From positions 1-64,000 of the forward strand of contig JAJEHQ010000023.1 in NCBI GenBank assembly GCA_022823625.1: a DNA stretch of 64,000 bases, in the 5' to 3' direction. Both the position numbers and the translations under genes were made by a program. Each line of letters begins with the position of its first letter. Within the stretch, counting starts at the first letter, position 1. The DNA comes from Gammaproteobacteria bacterium (GTDB lineage: Bacteria > Pseudomonadota > Gammaproteobacteria > Arenicellales > JAJDZL01). Shown here in pieces: positions 1 to 8,519 of the stretch. The notes below the pieces were generated by a model. That model did not search any database. It was not told where the DNA came from and saw nothing but the letters and a program-made list of their open reading frames with translations.

Positions 1-233
1 AAAATCTTAACATTGCTGCTTAATCTTATGAGACCCCGACCTATATCAATGTCGAATCAGCCAGCAGTTTTGGAATTCGCTATTTTGACGGATACTTTAC
101 CGCCATATCGGACTTGTAAAATGGTAGGAAGTCCCCCCAACGCTACTTTTCGAATTATCCATGAATGTGCTAACAGTGGTATAGCGACAAATGTTTTGGG
201 TAGTAAACTGCCCTGGCAACAAGAAATACCAGA
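1..233. other. Left-edge stretch without a recognisable gene
   Basis: A 74-codon open frame on the plus strand fills most of it, but its translation shows no recognisable domain, signal peptide or membrane segment, and it converges tail to tail with the helicase gene that follows. It may be the remains of a gene outside the window. I see no RNA gene or clear terminator here. Confidence 0.4.
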
Positions 234-1976
234 TTAGAGATTTACAGCTTCAATGTTCTCCTCTCCAAACCATTTGCGAAGCGTTTGCATGGCTACAGCG
301 GATAGCTGTTGGGTGAAAAGAACGGCCAAGCGCCTTTTCGGCCTTGAACAGGTGACGTAAAAAAGATTCCGATTTCGCTCGAATTTAGCATATTTGGTTT
401 CGGGTATGTGAGGATGCTCCGTTGCCAACTCAAGCATTTCGTTGAAGTTATAGCGATTCCAACCTCTGCCGATGACGACCACCACGTTCTCAAACTCAGC
501 GCCTTTTACCCCGTGTTTAGTCTCGAATGGAGAGTGACCCGATAAATACCGACACAGAGCAACAATTTCCTGATAAGGAATGGCACGAAGTTTATCCAGC
601 TCCTCCAGCGTTCGCGGCATATCCTCACCAGCCTCTGGATCGAACTCACGTAATTCGCGTTCGCGTCTTTCAACGGCATCGGGAACCCTCGGCCGACGTA
701 CCGCAAGCAAATGGTTGACCACTTCACCGACTGTCCCGCTTTTTCTTAGCTCGATGAGCTGGTCCATGGCATCTGACCATTTCCTTTTTTCTTGGTGAGA
801 TCGGATTGCTGGTACGTTAGATCCGAGTGCACGGAACATCTCTCCATAATTTCGTAAGAGATATGCCTCACAAGCCAATTCCAGTGTGTCCGCGAAATAG
901 GCGACATGCGGATGCTCCTTTTTGGTGAAGGACTCATTGAATGCAAATACCGAGGGAATGCTGGGATACCCTTGCATACCTGCAAGAACACGGTGGGTGA
1001 GCATTAGTATTTTGGTAAATTCGGGAGACAAGTCCCAATTCTCTAGGGTAAGACGATTGAGGACGGATTGTAGTGCGCGATCAGCGGCTTCGGAAGGAAG
1101 ATCGCCACTCCAGTGACTACCAGTCTGACGGTCACCTGTCCAGGTATTGGTGTGAAAGATGCGAACACTGCCTTCGTCGTTCGGATCGACAACAGACTGG
1201 GGTAGCTGGGGTCTCATTTTATTCAGGCGATCAACGACTGTTGAAACCGACCGAAAGTTCGCTTGCTTGCCGATAATTCTTAGACTTGAATGTTCTATCT
1301 GTCCGCATCCATCGCCGTAAATCTTCTGCCAATGGTCACCGAAGAAACCGAATTGCGGTGAGTTTTCCTGTCCTAAGAAGTGTTTTTTGATAGAGTTAAT
1401 CCAGTTGGCATTGGTGTCTTGGTATTCGTCGATCAATATGATTGGATACTTTTCAGTCAGAATTCGTCTGAATTTGGAGTTGTTCATGAGTTCGATGGTC
1501 AGGATGAGAACATCATCGTGATGGAGGGAAATACGATGGTCGTTCATGCTTCTGTATCCAAGCTCGTACTCAACGCGACGCTCCCCGAGGTCTCCGATTT
1601 CGGCGATTTTCTCGGGCCAATGCTTGAGTCCCGGCAATCGTTCCTTTAGTTGACGCTGGAAGCCGCCGATGAGCGACCAGCAGAATGCATGGATAGTATT
1701 ACAATAGATTAGAGGGCTGCGGTCTGTCCTTGCGTCAATCTCATCTTTTGCCACGTTCGTAAATGTTATGCAAGCAATTTTTTGATGCTGTGGCAGAATG
1801 TGTTGGTTATGGTCAATGAGGAAATTGAGAGCCTTAACGAGCGTGTATGTCTTTCCCGCGCCAGCACCAGCTTCGACGAGGAAGCTCTCCTTGTGCTCTA
1901 GGCATTGATATACCTCAGCAAGCGCTTTTCGGCTGGCTTCCTCGGCTGGGTTCAGGTGTTCTACGACCTCAATCAT
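234..1976 (-). CDS. gajB-like: UvrD/Rep-like helicase, GajB-like partner of an OLD nuclease (Gabija-like)
   Basis: Superfamily 1A helicase of about 580 residues. Visible motifs are the Walker A loop AGAGAGKT (residues ~36-43), motif Ia (CITFTNVAKDEI), the Walker B/motif II DEYQD (~183-187), motif III (FFGDHWQKIYG) and C-terminal motifs (HGVKGAEFENVVVV, FYVTCSRPKRR). I chose the ATG at 1976: it overlaps the stop of the upstream OLD gene by 8 nt and has a GGA element upstream, whereas an ATG 27 nt earlier has no ribosome site. A helicase directly downstream of and translationally coupled to a TOPRIM OLD nuclease is the Gabija architecture. It is longer than the well-studied GajB (about 490 residues). 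Expected role: DNA-end or nucleotide-sensing helicase that works with the nuclease. Family assignment is firm; the Gabija label is inference from the pairing. Confidence 0.82.
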   Translation of the reverse strand: MIEVVEHLNPAEEASRKALAEVYQCLEHKESFLVEAGAGAGKTYTLVKALNFLIDHNQHILPQHQKIACITFTNVAKDEIDARTDRSPLIYCNTIHAFCWSLIGGFQRQLKERLPGLKHWPEKIAEIGDLGERRVEYELGYRSMNDHRISLHHDDVLILTIELMNNSKFRRILTEKYPIILIDEYQDTNANWINSIKKHFLGQENSPQFGFFGDHWQKIYGDGCGQIEHSSLRIIGKQANFRSVSTVVDRLNKMRPQLPQSVVDPNDEGSVRIFHTNTWTGDRQTGSHWSGDLPSEAADRALQSVLNRLTLENWDLSPEFTKILMLTHRVLAGMQGYPSIPSVFAFNESFTKKEHPHVAYFADTLELACEAYLLRNYGEMFRALGSNVPAIRSHQEKRKWSDAMDQLIELRKSGTVGEVVNHLLAVRRPRVPDAVERRERELREFDPEAGEDMPRTLEELDKLRAIPYQEIVALCRYLSGHSPFETKHGVKGAEFENVVVVIGRGWNRYNFNEMLELATEHPHIPETKYAKFERNRNLFYVTCSRPKRRLAVLFTQQLSAVAMQTLRKWFGEENIEAVNL

Positions 1977-4020
1977 CGATAGAATTTTCCGGATCGGAGA
2001 CATCTACAACAGGGTTGGTTTGCGCAACTGCCGCATCTGAATAAGGTATACCGCCGCACGCCAGCCACCTTAGTCCATCGAGGATGTAACCAGGTGTGTT
2101 CCAGTTGGTTTCGTCAATTGCGTATTTAAGAGCAAACTGAGTCTTCTTAATCTTGTCGAGTTTTTCCCATGCGCACAGAGCTTTGTCCTCATGAGTACTA
2201 CCTTCGATTGTGAACATTGCTGGATTTGCAAGCATGAATGCGTCTTCGAAAGTACGGCCGCAGGGACCACCGTTAGCTTCGGGCTGCTGAAAGGCGATTC
2301 GTCGGAGATTCTGGATCTTGGAGCGGTCCTTTTTTATGATTAGTTCTGCTGGCGAGCAACCATCGCCATGATACCAAGTGTTGAGACAAGCGTTGCTACT
2401 GGCGGTTCCCTTATGAACCGGGCAGGCTACACCATTCTCGTTGACCGAATCAAGGTCTGTGATAATAAGAGTACGCAGTTCCAGGAAGTCGAGAAGGTCG
2501 AAAAAAATATGCGCATACGCGCCGCCGACTTCTATCGTCGTCATGTACTGGTTGGACAGCTTAGGCGCGTCGGGTTCGGCTAGTTCAAGCTTTTTAATAA
2601 TCACGGGTAGCAATAGACGCTCGCTCGTACCTTCGATCAATACAGCCTTGTCTGCGAAGAACAAATCGCACCGTGTCAGTGTTAGGTACTGATGGAGAAA
2701 CTTCCTGTGATCAGGTGGGGATTCGCGCATTCCTTCACGAAGGTCCTTGATTTTGGTGTGGCGAATGCCATCCACGGAGGTCGGAAGAAAATACCGAATC
2801 GTCTCGAAACCCGCGGCATTGGCGATGTGAGATGAATGTGTTGACACGATGAACTGAACCGGCCAAGTCAAACGAGCTTCTTCCTGACTACTAAGTTGCT
2901 TAGCAATTTTCGACACCTGACGGATGAAAACTTCCTGCATCTGTGGATGCAAATGAGCCTCTGGTTCCTCGATGAATACGAGATGGATGTTGGACAAAGT
3001 CTGTCGCGCGCGAAATGCGCGATAGAAGCTGACGATCTGAAGCAGGATAAATATGAGATTGCGTATCCCGAGGCCTGTATAGGACTCGGGTAGCAGGATT
3101 CCATGATGGCCTGCGTATCTCACCTTTGTGTGACGTGAAAGAAGGCGTTCAACGTCGAGTGTTGTCTCCGTCTCCAACTCGGAACCATCAAGTCCAGGAT
3201 AGCCGAATGTTTGCAATGTAGGCATCAGTTTCCGAAGCTCTTTTCGGAACCCGCCTTCGATCAATTTTTGAATTTCGTCGACAGCATCTTGAAGGGCCTT
3301 TGCAACAAATTGCTCTTCCTCATCAGCGGATGGCGATTTTGCTGCGATGAAGAGATCTTCCAAGATTTTAGCTAGAACATCGGTATCTCTAGATGTGTCG
3401 TCATCGAGTCCACGTTGTGCATTCACAAAACCCGTACTGAGGAGAGACCGGAGCGCACTCACGGGCATCTGCTTTTGGTTCGTGGGGTCGTTAGGATCTT
3501 CGGCCCATAGTTTGGTTGTGAAAAGAGAGGGTATGCGCTGACGCAAGTTCTGGAAGAAAACCAATCGGTCTTGGTCAGTCAAGTCTCCAGTCGGCTGGTC
3601 TGCAAAAAATACATCAATGGCGCCGTCGCGTAAACCATAGCGTGCGACGACTAGAGCTTCTTTGCAGTCGGGGTCGAGGTCAATGACGAAGTCGCTAAGT
3701 GCGCCAAGCTCCGGTTGTTCGGGGTCATATTCGACTAGTAATCGCAGCTCGATACTCGGAATTAAAGCACGAACTTCATCATCTTGCTGGCCCGCATTTC
3801 TGGCCTTGAGCGCTTCGCAGAAATCGTCATATGAACTAATTGAGAAGTCTTCAATCTGAAATCTCGGATTAGGGTCCATGAGAAATCGACGGATGACCTC
3901 GGAAAGCGATGTCTTTCCACTGTTGTTGCGGCCAACGATGAGAGTCGTTTGGTTTTCGAGCACCAAATTGGTGTCGGCCAAGAGGCGGAAGTTTTTGACT
4001 GTGACTCTATGGATGTGCAT
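1969..4020 (-). CDS. gajA-like: OLD-family ATPase with TOPRIM nuclease domain, GajA-like (Gabija-like)
   Basis: Class 2 OLD (overcoming lysogenization defect) protein of about 683 residues. Numbered from a possible GTG six codons earlier, it shows Walker A GRNNSGKTS (36-44), a degenerate ABC signature near GLGIRN (322-327), Walker B VFIEEPEAH (354-362), a switch-like STHSSH (399-404), then a TOPRIM domain starting at LIEGTSE (467-473, catalytic Glu) with the acidic DLD (528-530). I prefer the ATG at 4020 because the family typically begins with a strand resembling HIHRVTVKNFR. The family couples ATP binding to site-specific nicking or cutting of DNA, and in Gabija it degrades phage DNA when nucleotides are depleted. 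First gene of a two-gene operon with the helicase. Confidence 0.85.
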   Translation of the reverse strand: MHIHRVTVKNFRLLADTNLVLENQTTLIVGRNNSGKTSLSEVIRRFLMDPNPRFQIEDFSISSYDDFCEALKARNAGQQDDEVRALIPSIELRLLVEYDPEQPELGALSDFVIDLDPDCKEALVVARYGLRDGAIDVFFADQPTGDLTDQDRLVFFQNLRQRIPSLFTTKLWAEDPNDPTNQKQMPVSALRSLLSTGFVNAQRGLDDDTSRDTDVLAKILEDLFIAAKSPSADEEEQFVAKALQDAVDEIQKLIEGGFRKELRKLMPTLQTFGYPGLDGSELETETTLDVERLLSRHTKVRYAGHHGILLPESYTGLGIRNLIFILLQIVSFYRAFRARQTLSNIHLVFIEEPEAHLHPQMQEVFIRQVSKIAKQLSSQEEARLTWPVQFIVSTHSSHIANAAGFETIRYFLPTSVDGIRHTKIKDLREGMRESPPDHRKFLHQYLTLTRCDLFFADKAVLIEGTSERLLLPVIIKKLELAEPDAPKLSNQYMTTIEVGGAYAHIFFDLLDFLELRTLIITDLDSVNENGVACPVHKGTASSNACLNTWYHGDGCSPAELIIKKDRSKIQNLRRIAFQQPEANGGPCGRTFEDAFMLANPAMFTIEGSTHEDKALCAWEKLDKIKKTQFALKYAIDETNWNTPGYILDGLRWLACGGIPYSDAAVAQTNPVVDVSDPENSIDD

Positions 4021-4991
4021 CTTAAGGCTTAGTGCCACAGAATGGCGTAAAATCTCCCGAGTTTACTTTACATGACATGCTAACAGCGATCTTATTTTAT
4101 CTTGCGGTTTTCATGTATCTGACTTATTTGCCCGCCTACCGATAGTTCAGGTGACAAAATGACGTCAACCCTGTATAGCTTCAATTTCTTCTAATCGTGC
4201 GATCCGGTACATTGGGATGCCGCTATGAATATACTAGTATCCATCCAGTGTTAAACATTGAGCGATCATGTTCTTTGGTATCGCTGAGTAATGGGTGGGT
4301 CGAATTCATTTAATTCACAACATCCCTCAATTGCCTACCGTGCTCGAACAAGGACGTGATCGAAGCGGGGATCTTATTACTCACTCCGTGTCACCAAAAA
4401 TGTTGACATTTTTTGACAGCCAATTATGGGGACTTTTAAATCGTCATTTGCGAAATTTGAACGAACGCTTTGCCAAGTAGTTGGATGAAGTCGCCAACAG
4501 ATGCTGCTGCCACCGCTGTAGCTGTGTTATTCAGATACCAGTGGCGAATGAAAGAAGCCGGCAACGAAAACGATTCAGGGATTATGCATCGGCCGCTTTG
4601 GTTTTACGAGGTTATCTGTAAGAGACTGGCAACATCATAAGTATCGTACTTGTGGACACCATTCAAGCGCGCCTGGTGAGGCTGAAGATCATTTGCATTG
4701 AAAGTGCTTGATACAGCAGTGTGGATGCAAGCAACGGTTTAGTTTCCCTAACTATTCCGAATAAAATCCCCTAGGAAAGGTAAATGAAGATTTGCCTTTA
4801 TGCCCTTTAACGGGCACAAACGACAAGTTGCTCTATCTTTGGATTTCTTGGAGATTCAGATGGAACGTAACGACGAAAACGTGGAAGGAAAATTTGATGA
4901 TGCATGAACTGCGATCCGATGCTCTTTCGATCAAGGAGATAATGCTCAATTAGATGCGGATATTTGACATGGAATCTTTAAGTTAATAACT
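4021..4991. other. ~970 bp without a recognisable gene
   Basis: Separates the Gabija-like operon from the next gene. The plus strand has only short open frames broken by stops; one of 61 codons at 4295-4480 shows nothing familiar. A 10-bp palindrome lies at 4231-4240 without obvious context. The stretch 4760-4960 reads as broken coding-like sequence and may be a decayed gene, but I could not name it. Promoters of the flanking genes must lie here; no strong consensus was identified. Confidence 0.4.
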
Positions 4992-6773
4992 ATGACTAGC
5001 AGTTACCGAAATCCTATTACGATTGAAAATGCTATTATTCAAATAGTAGAACGCAAGTACCTATTACCTGCAATTCAAAGAAAGTTTGTTTGGGATAGTT
5101 CCCAGATTTGTGTTCTTTTCGACTCGATTATGCGTAAATATCCAATTAATACTTTTATGTTCTGGGAGGTCAAAGATGAGGATGTAATAAAGGACAACCA
5201 CTTTTACAATTTCCTTGAGAACTATTGTGAGCGTTTTGGGGAGAACAATAAAGAATTTGGAACTGAAGGACACAAAGATTTTTTCGCTGTGATTGATGGC
5301 CAACAGCGTTTAAACTCACTATATTTAGGGCTGAAAGGTAGTTACGCCTATAAACTCCCTAGAAAATGGTGGCCAAGTACTCAAGACGATGACATTCTTC
5401 CACCTCGAACTTTATACCTAAATTTGTGCTCTCCTATTGACGATGAATCAGAAGAAAATAAGATGTACTATGAGTTCAAGTTCCTTACTGAACATGAATT
5501 TCAATCTGACAAAAACAATGCAAAAAAATATTGGTTCAAGGTAGGAGAAATACTCAACTTTGAAGAACAAGATACTACCACAGATGTAGTTTTCTTTGTT
5601 AATCGAAAGTTGGCAGATTATGGCTTGTCTGAAAACGAGTACGCTTCAAAAACCTTATGTCGTCTCTATGAAGCAATTCGTTTAGATCAATCTATTCACT
5701 ATTACTGTGAATCGAAACAAAGCCTGGACCATGTCTTGGACATATTTCTTCGAACAAATCATGGTGGAACACATCTTTCATTTTCCGATTTGCTGATGTC
5801 TATGGCTGTGGCAAATTGGAAAAGTGATGCTAGGCAGAAAATTGACTTACTTGTCCAACAGGTTCAAAGTGGAAATAATATGGGGTTTACAATTGATCGT
5901 GATTTTGTTCTGAAGACATCATTAGTACTTACCGATGCAAATGTACAATTCAAAGTTAAGAATTTCACACCATCTACGGTTAGCGCTATTGAAGAAAATT
6001 GGAATCAAATTAGATATTGCGTCCTCGCCACATTTGAACTGGTAAAGTCACTTGGCTTTAACGACACTTCTTTGAGTTCAAAGAACGCTGTGATTCCAAT
6101 AGCATTTTATTTATTTAAACACGAACTATATTCGGAAATTAACAATAAAAGCAAACATGGCGATAATAGAAAAATCATTGCACAATGGTTGCACATGTCA
6201 CTTCTAAAGAGAGTATTCAGCGGGCAAAGTGACACAGTACTGAGAAATTTGAGAAATGTTATTGAGAAAAATTTGTTAATTGGGATGCAATTTCCTTTGA
6301 ATGAAATTATCGCTGAATTTCGAGGAACAAATAAAGACTTGAAATTCGACGACGAATTCATTGAAAGACTACTAGCTACACAAAAAAATGATCAATCTTG
6401 CTTTTCAATACTCGCACTTTTGTTCCCAGACTTAGACTATACACAATCTCTAGATATCGATCATCTTCATCCAGAAGATGCATTCAAAAAAATTGATGTT
6501 GGTGAAATTCCCCAGAACCAACTGACATTCTATGAGGATAGGGAAAATTGGAATAGTATTGTTAATCTCTGTCTTTTAAGCTCTTCAATTAACAGACAAA
6601 AAGGAAAGAAATCGCTTCACGATTGGATACAAAACCCCAACGTTGAAATTGGTCGCAATGATCTACTAATTCCTCCGCGAGTGGATTTAAGATTTAAATC
6701 ATTTAAAAAATTTGTCAAAGCTAGGAAATCTCACTTAACAAAAAGGGTTAAATTGCTGATCGGGGAAATTTAA
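4992..6773 (+). CDS. DUF262-DUF1524 fused protein, GmrSD-like type IV restriction enzyme
   Basis: 593 residues. The N-terminal DUF262 (ParB/sulfiredoxin-like NTPase) part shows LPAIQRKFVW (~27-36) and the hallmark VIDGQQRLNSL (~101-111), plus the family's NHGGTHLSFSDLL segment near 255. The C-terminal DUF1524 His-Me finger nuclease part shows DIDHLHP (~490), equivalent to the HxxP catalytic motif, and SSSINRQKGKKS (~540). GmrS and GmrD are the two halves of an enzyme that cuts modified (glucosylated hydroxymethylcytosine) DNA; fusions of both halves are common in defence islands. Target here is unknown. The gene is strikingly A+T-rich relative to the metabolic genes of the window, consistent with transfer. 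It stands alone, convergent with the ImmA-like gene. Confidence 0.82.
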   Translation: MTSSYRNPITIENAIIQIVERKYLLPAIQRKFVWDSSQICVLFDSIMRKYPINTFMFWEVKDEDVIKDNHFYNFLENYCERFGENNKEFGTEGHKDFFAVIDGQQRLNSLYLGLKGSYAYKLPRKWWPSTQDDDILPPRTLYLNLCSPIDDESEENKMYYEFKFLTEHEFQSDKNNAKKYWFKVGEILNFEEQDTTTDVVFFVNRKLADYGLSENEYASKTLCRLYEAIRLDQSIHYYCESKQSLDHVLDIFLRTNHGGTHLSFSDLLMSMAVANWKSDARQKIDLLVQQVQSGNNMGFTIDRDFVLKTSLVLTDANVQFKVKNFTPSTVSAIEENWNQIRYCVLATFELVKSLGFNDTSLSSKNAVIPIAFYLFKHELYSEINNKSKHGDNRKIIAQWLHMSLLKRVFSGQSDTVLRNLRNVIEKNLLIGMQFPLNEIIAEFRGTNKDLKFDDEFIERLLATQKNDQSCFSILALLFPDLDYTQSLDIDHLHPEDAFKKIDVGEIPQNQLTFYEDRENWNSIVNLCLLSSSINRQKGKKSLHDWIQNPNVEIGRNDLLIPPRVDLRFKSFKKFVKARKSHLTKRVKLLIGEI

Positions 6774-6873
6774 TTTCTATATCAACATTTGCCGTTAAAT
6801 ATCTATCGCAGAATTAGGAGATACAGACGTTGAACGTTCAAAAGATAGATTTGCTTTCATTTTTGTCAGTTCG

Positions 6874-7758
6874 TTATTTCCTTCTTTTTTTCGATGGCCA
6901 TGGAAGAATTCCATCCAACTCCTCGAGTAAAGGATTTTCGTAATCTGAAAATTCAAAATCATATTCTTTCATGACAGGCAACTCCTCGTGAAACCAGATA
7001 AGCGAAAGACATTGACGCAACTCACGAATTACAATTGATTCTTCAATCATGAGTCGATGGTTTTTCACTCCATTGACAAACCATACATCTGAGGAGATTT
7101 CATCATTATCTTCTGCAGTTGTATCACTGTTCAATATCCGCTGGGCAACACTACCTTTGGGCACGAGGGTTCCAAATTGTATCCATCCGTTTAGTTCACG
7201 TAAAGAAGTTGACCTAGAAACATATCGAATTTTCCCATCTTCAATTAATACGAACGCACACGGAACATCGCAATTTACAGCAAAGCGTGACCCCGTACAT
7301 GTAATTGATGCTTTATATTTTTTTGCGAGTTCCTTTACGGAATTAAACGAAACATCAACATCACTTACATCTTTCTTGAAGAGGGCGAAAGGTAGCAGGC
7401 ATTCTGCGGCAAACACGTCACAGAAGATTTCCTCTTGTGGACGCTTTCGATAACTGATCAATTCGGATGTGGACAAGTTGGAACTATGGTGTATTGAAGG
7501 AAGATTAAGGATTATGTGAGCGATCTCATGCAGTATAGTGAATCGTTGGCGTTCTTCACTGTGGTTCCCGTTTATTGCAATGATGTGTTTGGAACTTGAA
7601 GGAAATGTTTGCCCAGATTCGTCATCATCAAAATCATGACTGATTCTGATTTTGGCATTTGCAGCTTTTGCGTATTGTTCGATATCTACTGGAATAGAAT
7701 CGACACCGACATCCTCAATGAATTGACGAGCTTTTAAGATTACTGACAGTTCTTGCAT
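6874..7758 (-). CDS. ImmA/IrrE-type metallopeptidase, possibly CapP-like
   Basis: 294 residues with the zinc peptidase signature HEIAHIILN (HExxH, about residue 77) and the downstream EEIFCDVFAAECLLP helix that supplies the third ligand in ImmA/IrrE peptidases. The family cleaves or antagonises HTH repressors, usually encoded next door; ImmA does this for the ICEBs1 repressor and CapP for the CBASS repressor CapH. It lies 5 nt downstream of the XRE gene in one operon, and that operon is divergent from the CBASS operon, which makes a CapP-like role in derepressing CBASS the leading idea. The C-terminal ~150 residues have no domain I recognise and could sense a signal. The peptidase family is firm, the CBASS link is inference. 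Confidence 0.8.
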   Translation of the reverse strand: MQELSVILKARQFIEDVGVDSIPVDIEQYAKAANAKIRISHDFDDDESGQTFPSSSKHIIAINGNHSEERQRFTILHEIAHIILNLPSIHHSSNLSTSELISYRKRPQEEIFCDVFAAECLLPFALFKKDVSDVDVSFNSVKELAKKYKASITCTGSRFAVNCDVPCAFVLIEDGKIRYVSRSTSLRELNGWIQFGTLVPKGSVAQRILNSDTTAEDNDEISSDVWFVNGVKNHRLMIEESIVIRELRQCLSLIWFHEELPVMKEYDFEFSDYENPLLEELDGILPWPSKKRRK

Positions 7759-7763
7759 TCAAT

Positions 7764-8141
7764 TTACTCGTCGTTCATTAACTTAGATAACTGCTCAGCT
7801 TTTGTTATCCATTCGTCGTGAGTTACAGGACGCCTGCCCCGAAAACTCATCTGTGCAAGCGGTGCCAATAGATCTAATGATTGATTCTCATCATAGAGAA
7901 ATACATCTATGAGTTGAGGGTTGGCTTGTATCCCAACAAGTGTGCGTAAAAGCTTTGCTCTATACGCAGATAGCTTCAAAGTTCGAACTAAAGAATCGAC
8001 CACATCGTCTGAAGGGGATGTTTTTTCATCTTTTTCCAGACGATAAATATAGGCGTGATCAACTTCACACAGTTTACTCAGTTCTCTAAGACTCAGATTG
8101 CGTTCTTCTCGAAACTTTCTCAAAGCATATCCAAATGACAT
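7764..8141 (-). CDS. XRE-family HTH repressor, possibly CapH-like
   Basis: 125 residues. A classic XRE helix-turn-helix occupies residues 1-65 (ALRKFREERNLSLRELSKLC, then HAYIYRLEKDEKTSPS). The C-terminal half, including GRRPVTHDEWITKAEQL, has no recognised domain and is where a partner peptidase could act. A strong ribosome site (AGGAGG, 5 nt from the ATG) sets the start. It is followed 5 nt later by the ImmA-like peptidase. Its promoter region is shared with the CBASS operon and contains a perfect inverted repeat, so autorepression plus repression of CBASS is likely. Confidence 0.82.
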   Translation of the reverse strand: MSFGYALRKFREERNLSLRELSKLCEVDHAYIYRLEKDEKTSPSDDVVDSLVRTLKLSAYRAKLLRTLVGIQANPQLIDVFLYDENQSLDLLAPLAQMSFRGRRPVTHDEWITKAEQLSKLMNDE

Positions 8142-8152
8142 TCAACCTCCTA

Positions 8153-8181
8153 TTGACAAATAAAAATTTATCCATTAACAT
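8153..8181 (+). promoter_or_regulatory. Candidate sigma70 promoter for the CBASS operon
   Basis: TTGACA at 8153-8158 is followed after 17 nt by TAACAT at 8176-8181, pointing toward the YjzC-like/CBASS genes. The predicted start of transcription falls inside the inverted repeat at 8180-8201, a good position for repression. The -10 match is modest, and a second TTGACA at 8261-8266 is an alternative -35 with a poorer -10. Confidence 0.45.
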
Positions 8182-8201
8182 GTTGTCCATATAGACAACA
8201 T
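8180..8201. promoter_or_regulatory. Perfect palindromic operator between the XRE repressor and CBASS genes
   Basis: ATGTTGTC (8180-8187) and GACAACAT (8194-8201) form an exact 8-bp inverted repeat with a 6-bp spacer, the usual geometry of a dimeric XRE repressor site. It overlaps the candidate plus-strand promoter and lies 40-60 bp upstream of the XRE start codon, so one site could control both directions. A second, weaker inverted repeat (TTGTAT/ATACAA, 8251-8272) lies closer to the CBASS genes. Confidence 0.6.
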
Positions 8202-8330
8202 ATTTGAATTTTATTGTTAAAATAAATGTATTTAGACAGTCTATATATCATTGTATGCTGTTGACAATACAAGCAACAATTTGACCAATATCAATATATT
8301 TTAACATCCGACACATAACGGAGGAAAGTT

Positions 8331-8513
8331 ATGAATGGCAAAAGTTGGAAACCAGGTCAGAAAGCACCGCAATCTGGCCAGTACATGATTGTTGGTCCTC
8401 GTGGTAAGAAAGGACCGGAGAGAACGGTGGTAAAGGGGGAACCCCTTCCACCCTCACTCAGAAAAAACCAACGATACGTCCTTGTCGACCCAACTCGGAC
8501 TAAAGACACGTAA
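8331..8513 (+). CDS. YjzC-like small basic protein, first gene of the CBASS operon
   Basis: 60 residues, rich in Gly, Pro, Lys and Arg (WKPGQKAPQSGQY, then IVGPRGKKG, then GEPLPPS). The PGQKAPxSGxY start resembles the small YjzC-like family, whose function is unknown. A strong GGAGG 5 nt before the ATG shows it is translated. Only 6 nt separate its stop from the patatin gene, so it is most likely the first gene of the CBASS transcript. It has no membrane segment or catalytic motif. It could be a regulator, chaperone or cofactor of the effector; no function is assigned. Confidence 0.7.
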   Translation: MNGKSWKPGQKAPQSGQYMIVGPRGKKGPERTVVKGEPLPPSLRKNQRYVLVDPTRTKDT

Positions 8514-8519
8514 TGTGTT

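Noticed and set aside
13-237. 74-codon frame at the left edge
   Set aside because: No domain, no ribosome site and composition unlike the genes around it.
1969-4020. PARIS (AriA/AriB) or retron-linked OLD system instead of Gabija
   Set aside because: The neighbour is a UvrD-like helicase, not an AriB-type TOPRIM protein or a reverse transcriptase.
4295-4480. 61-codon frame in the large gap before the first GmrSD-like gene
   Set aside because: Short, unrecognised, no ribosome site; the surrounding sequence is stop-rich in all frames.
7049-7453. 134-codon frame on the plus strand
   Set aside because: Lies antisense within the ImmA-like gene, whose peptidase motif is clear; a shadow frame.
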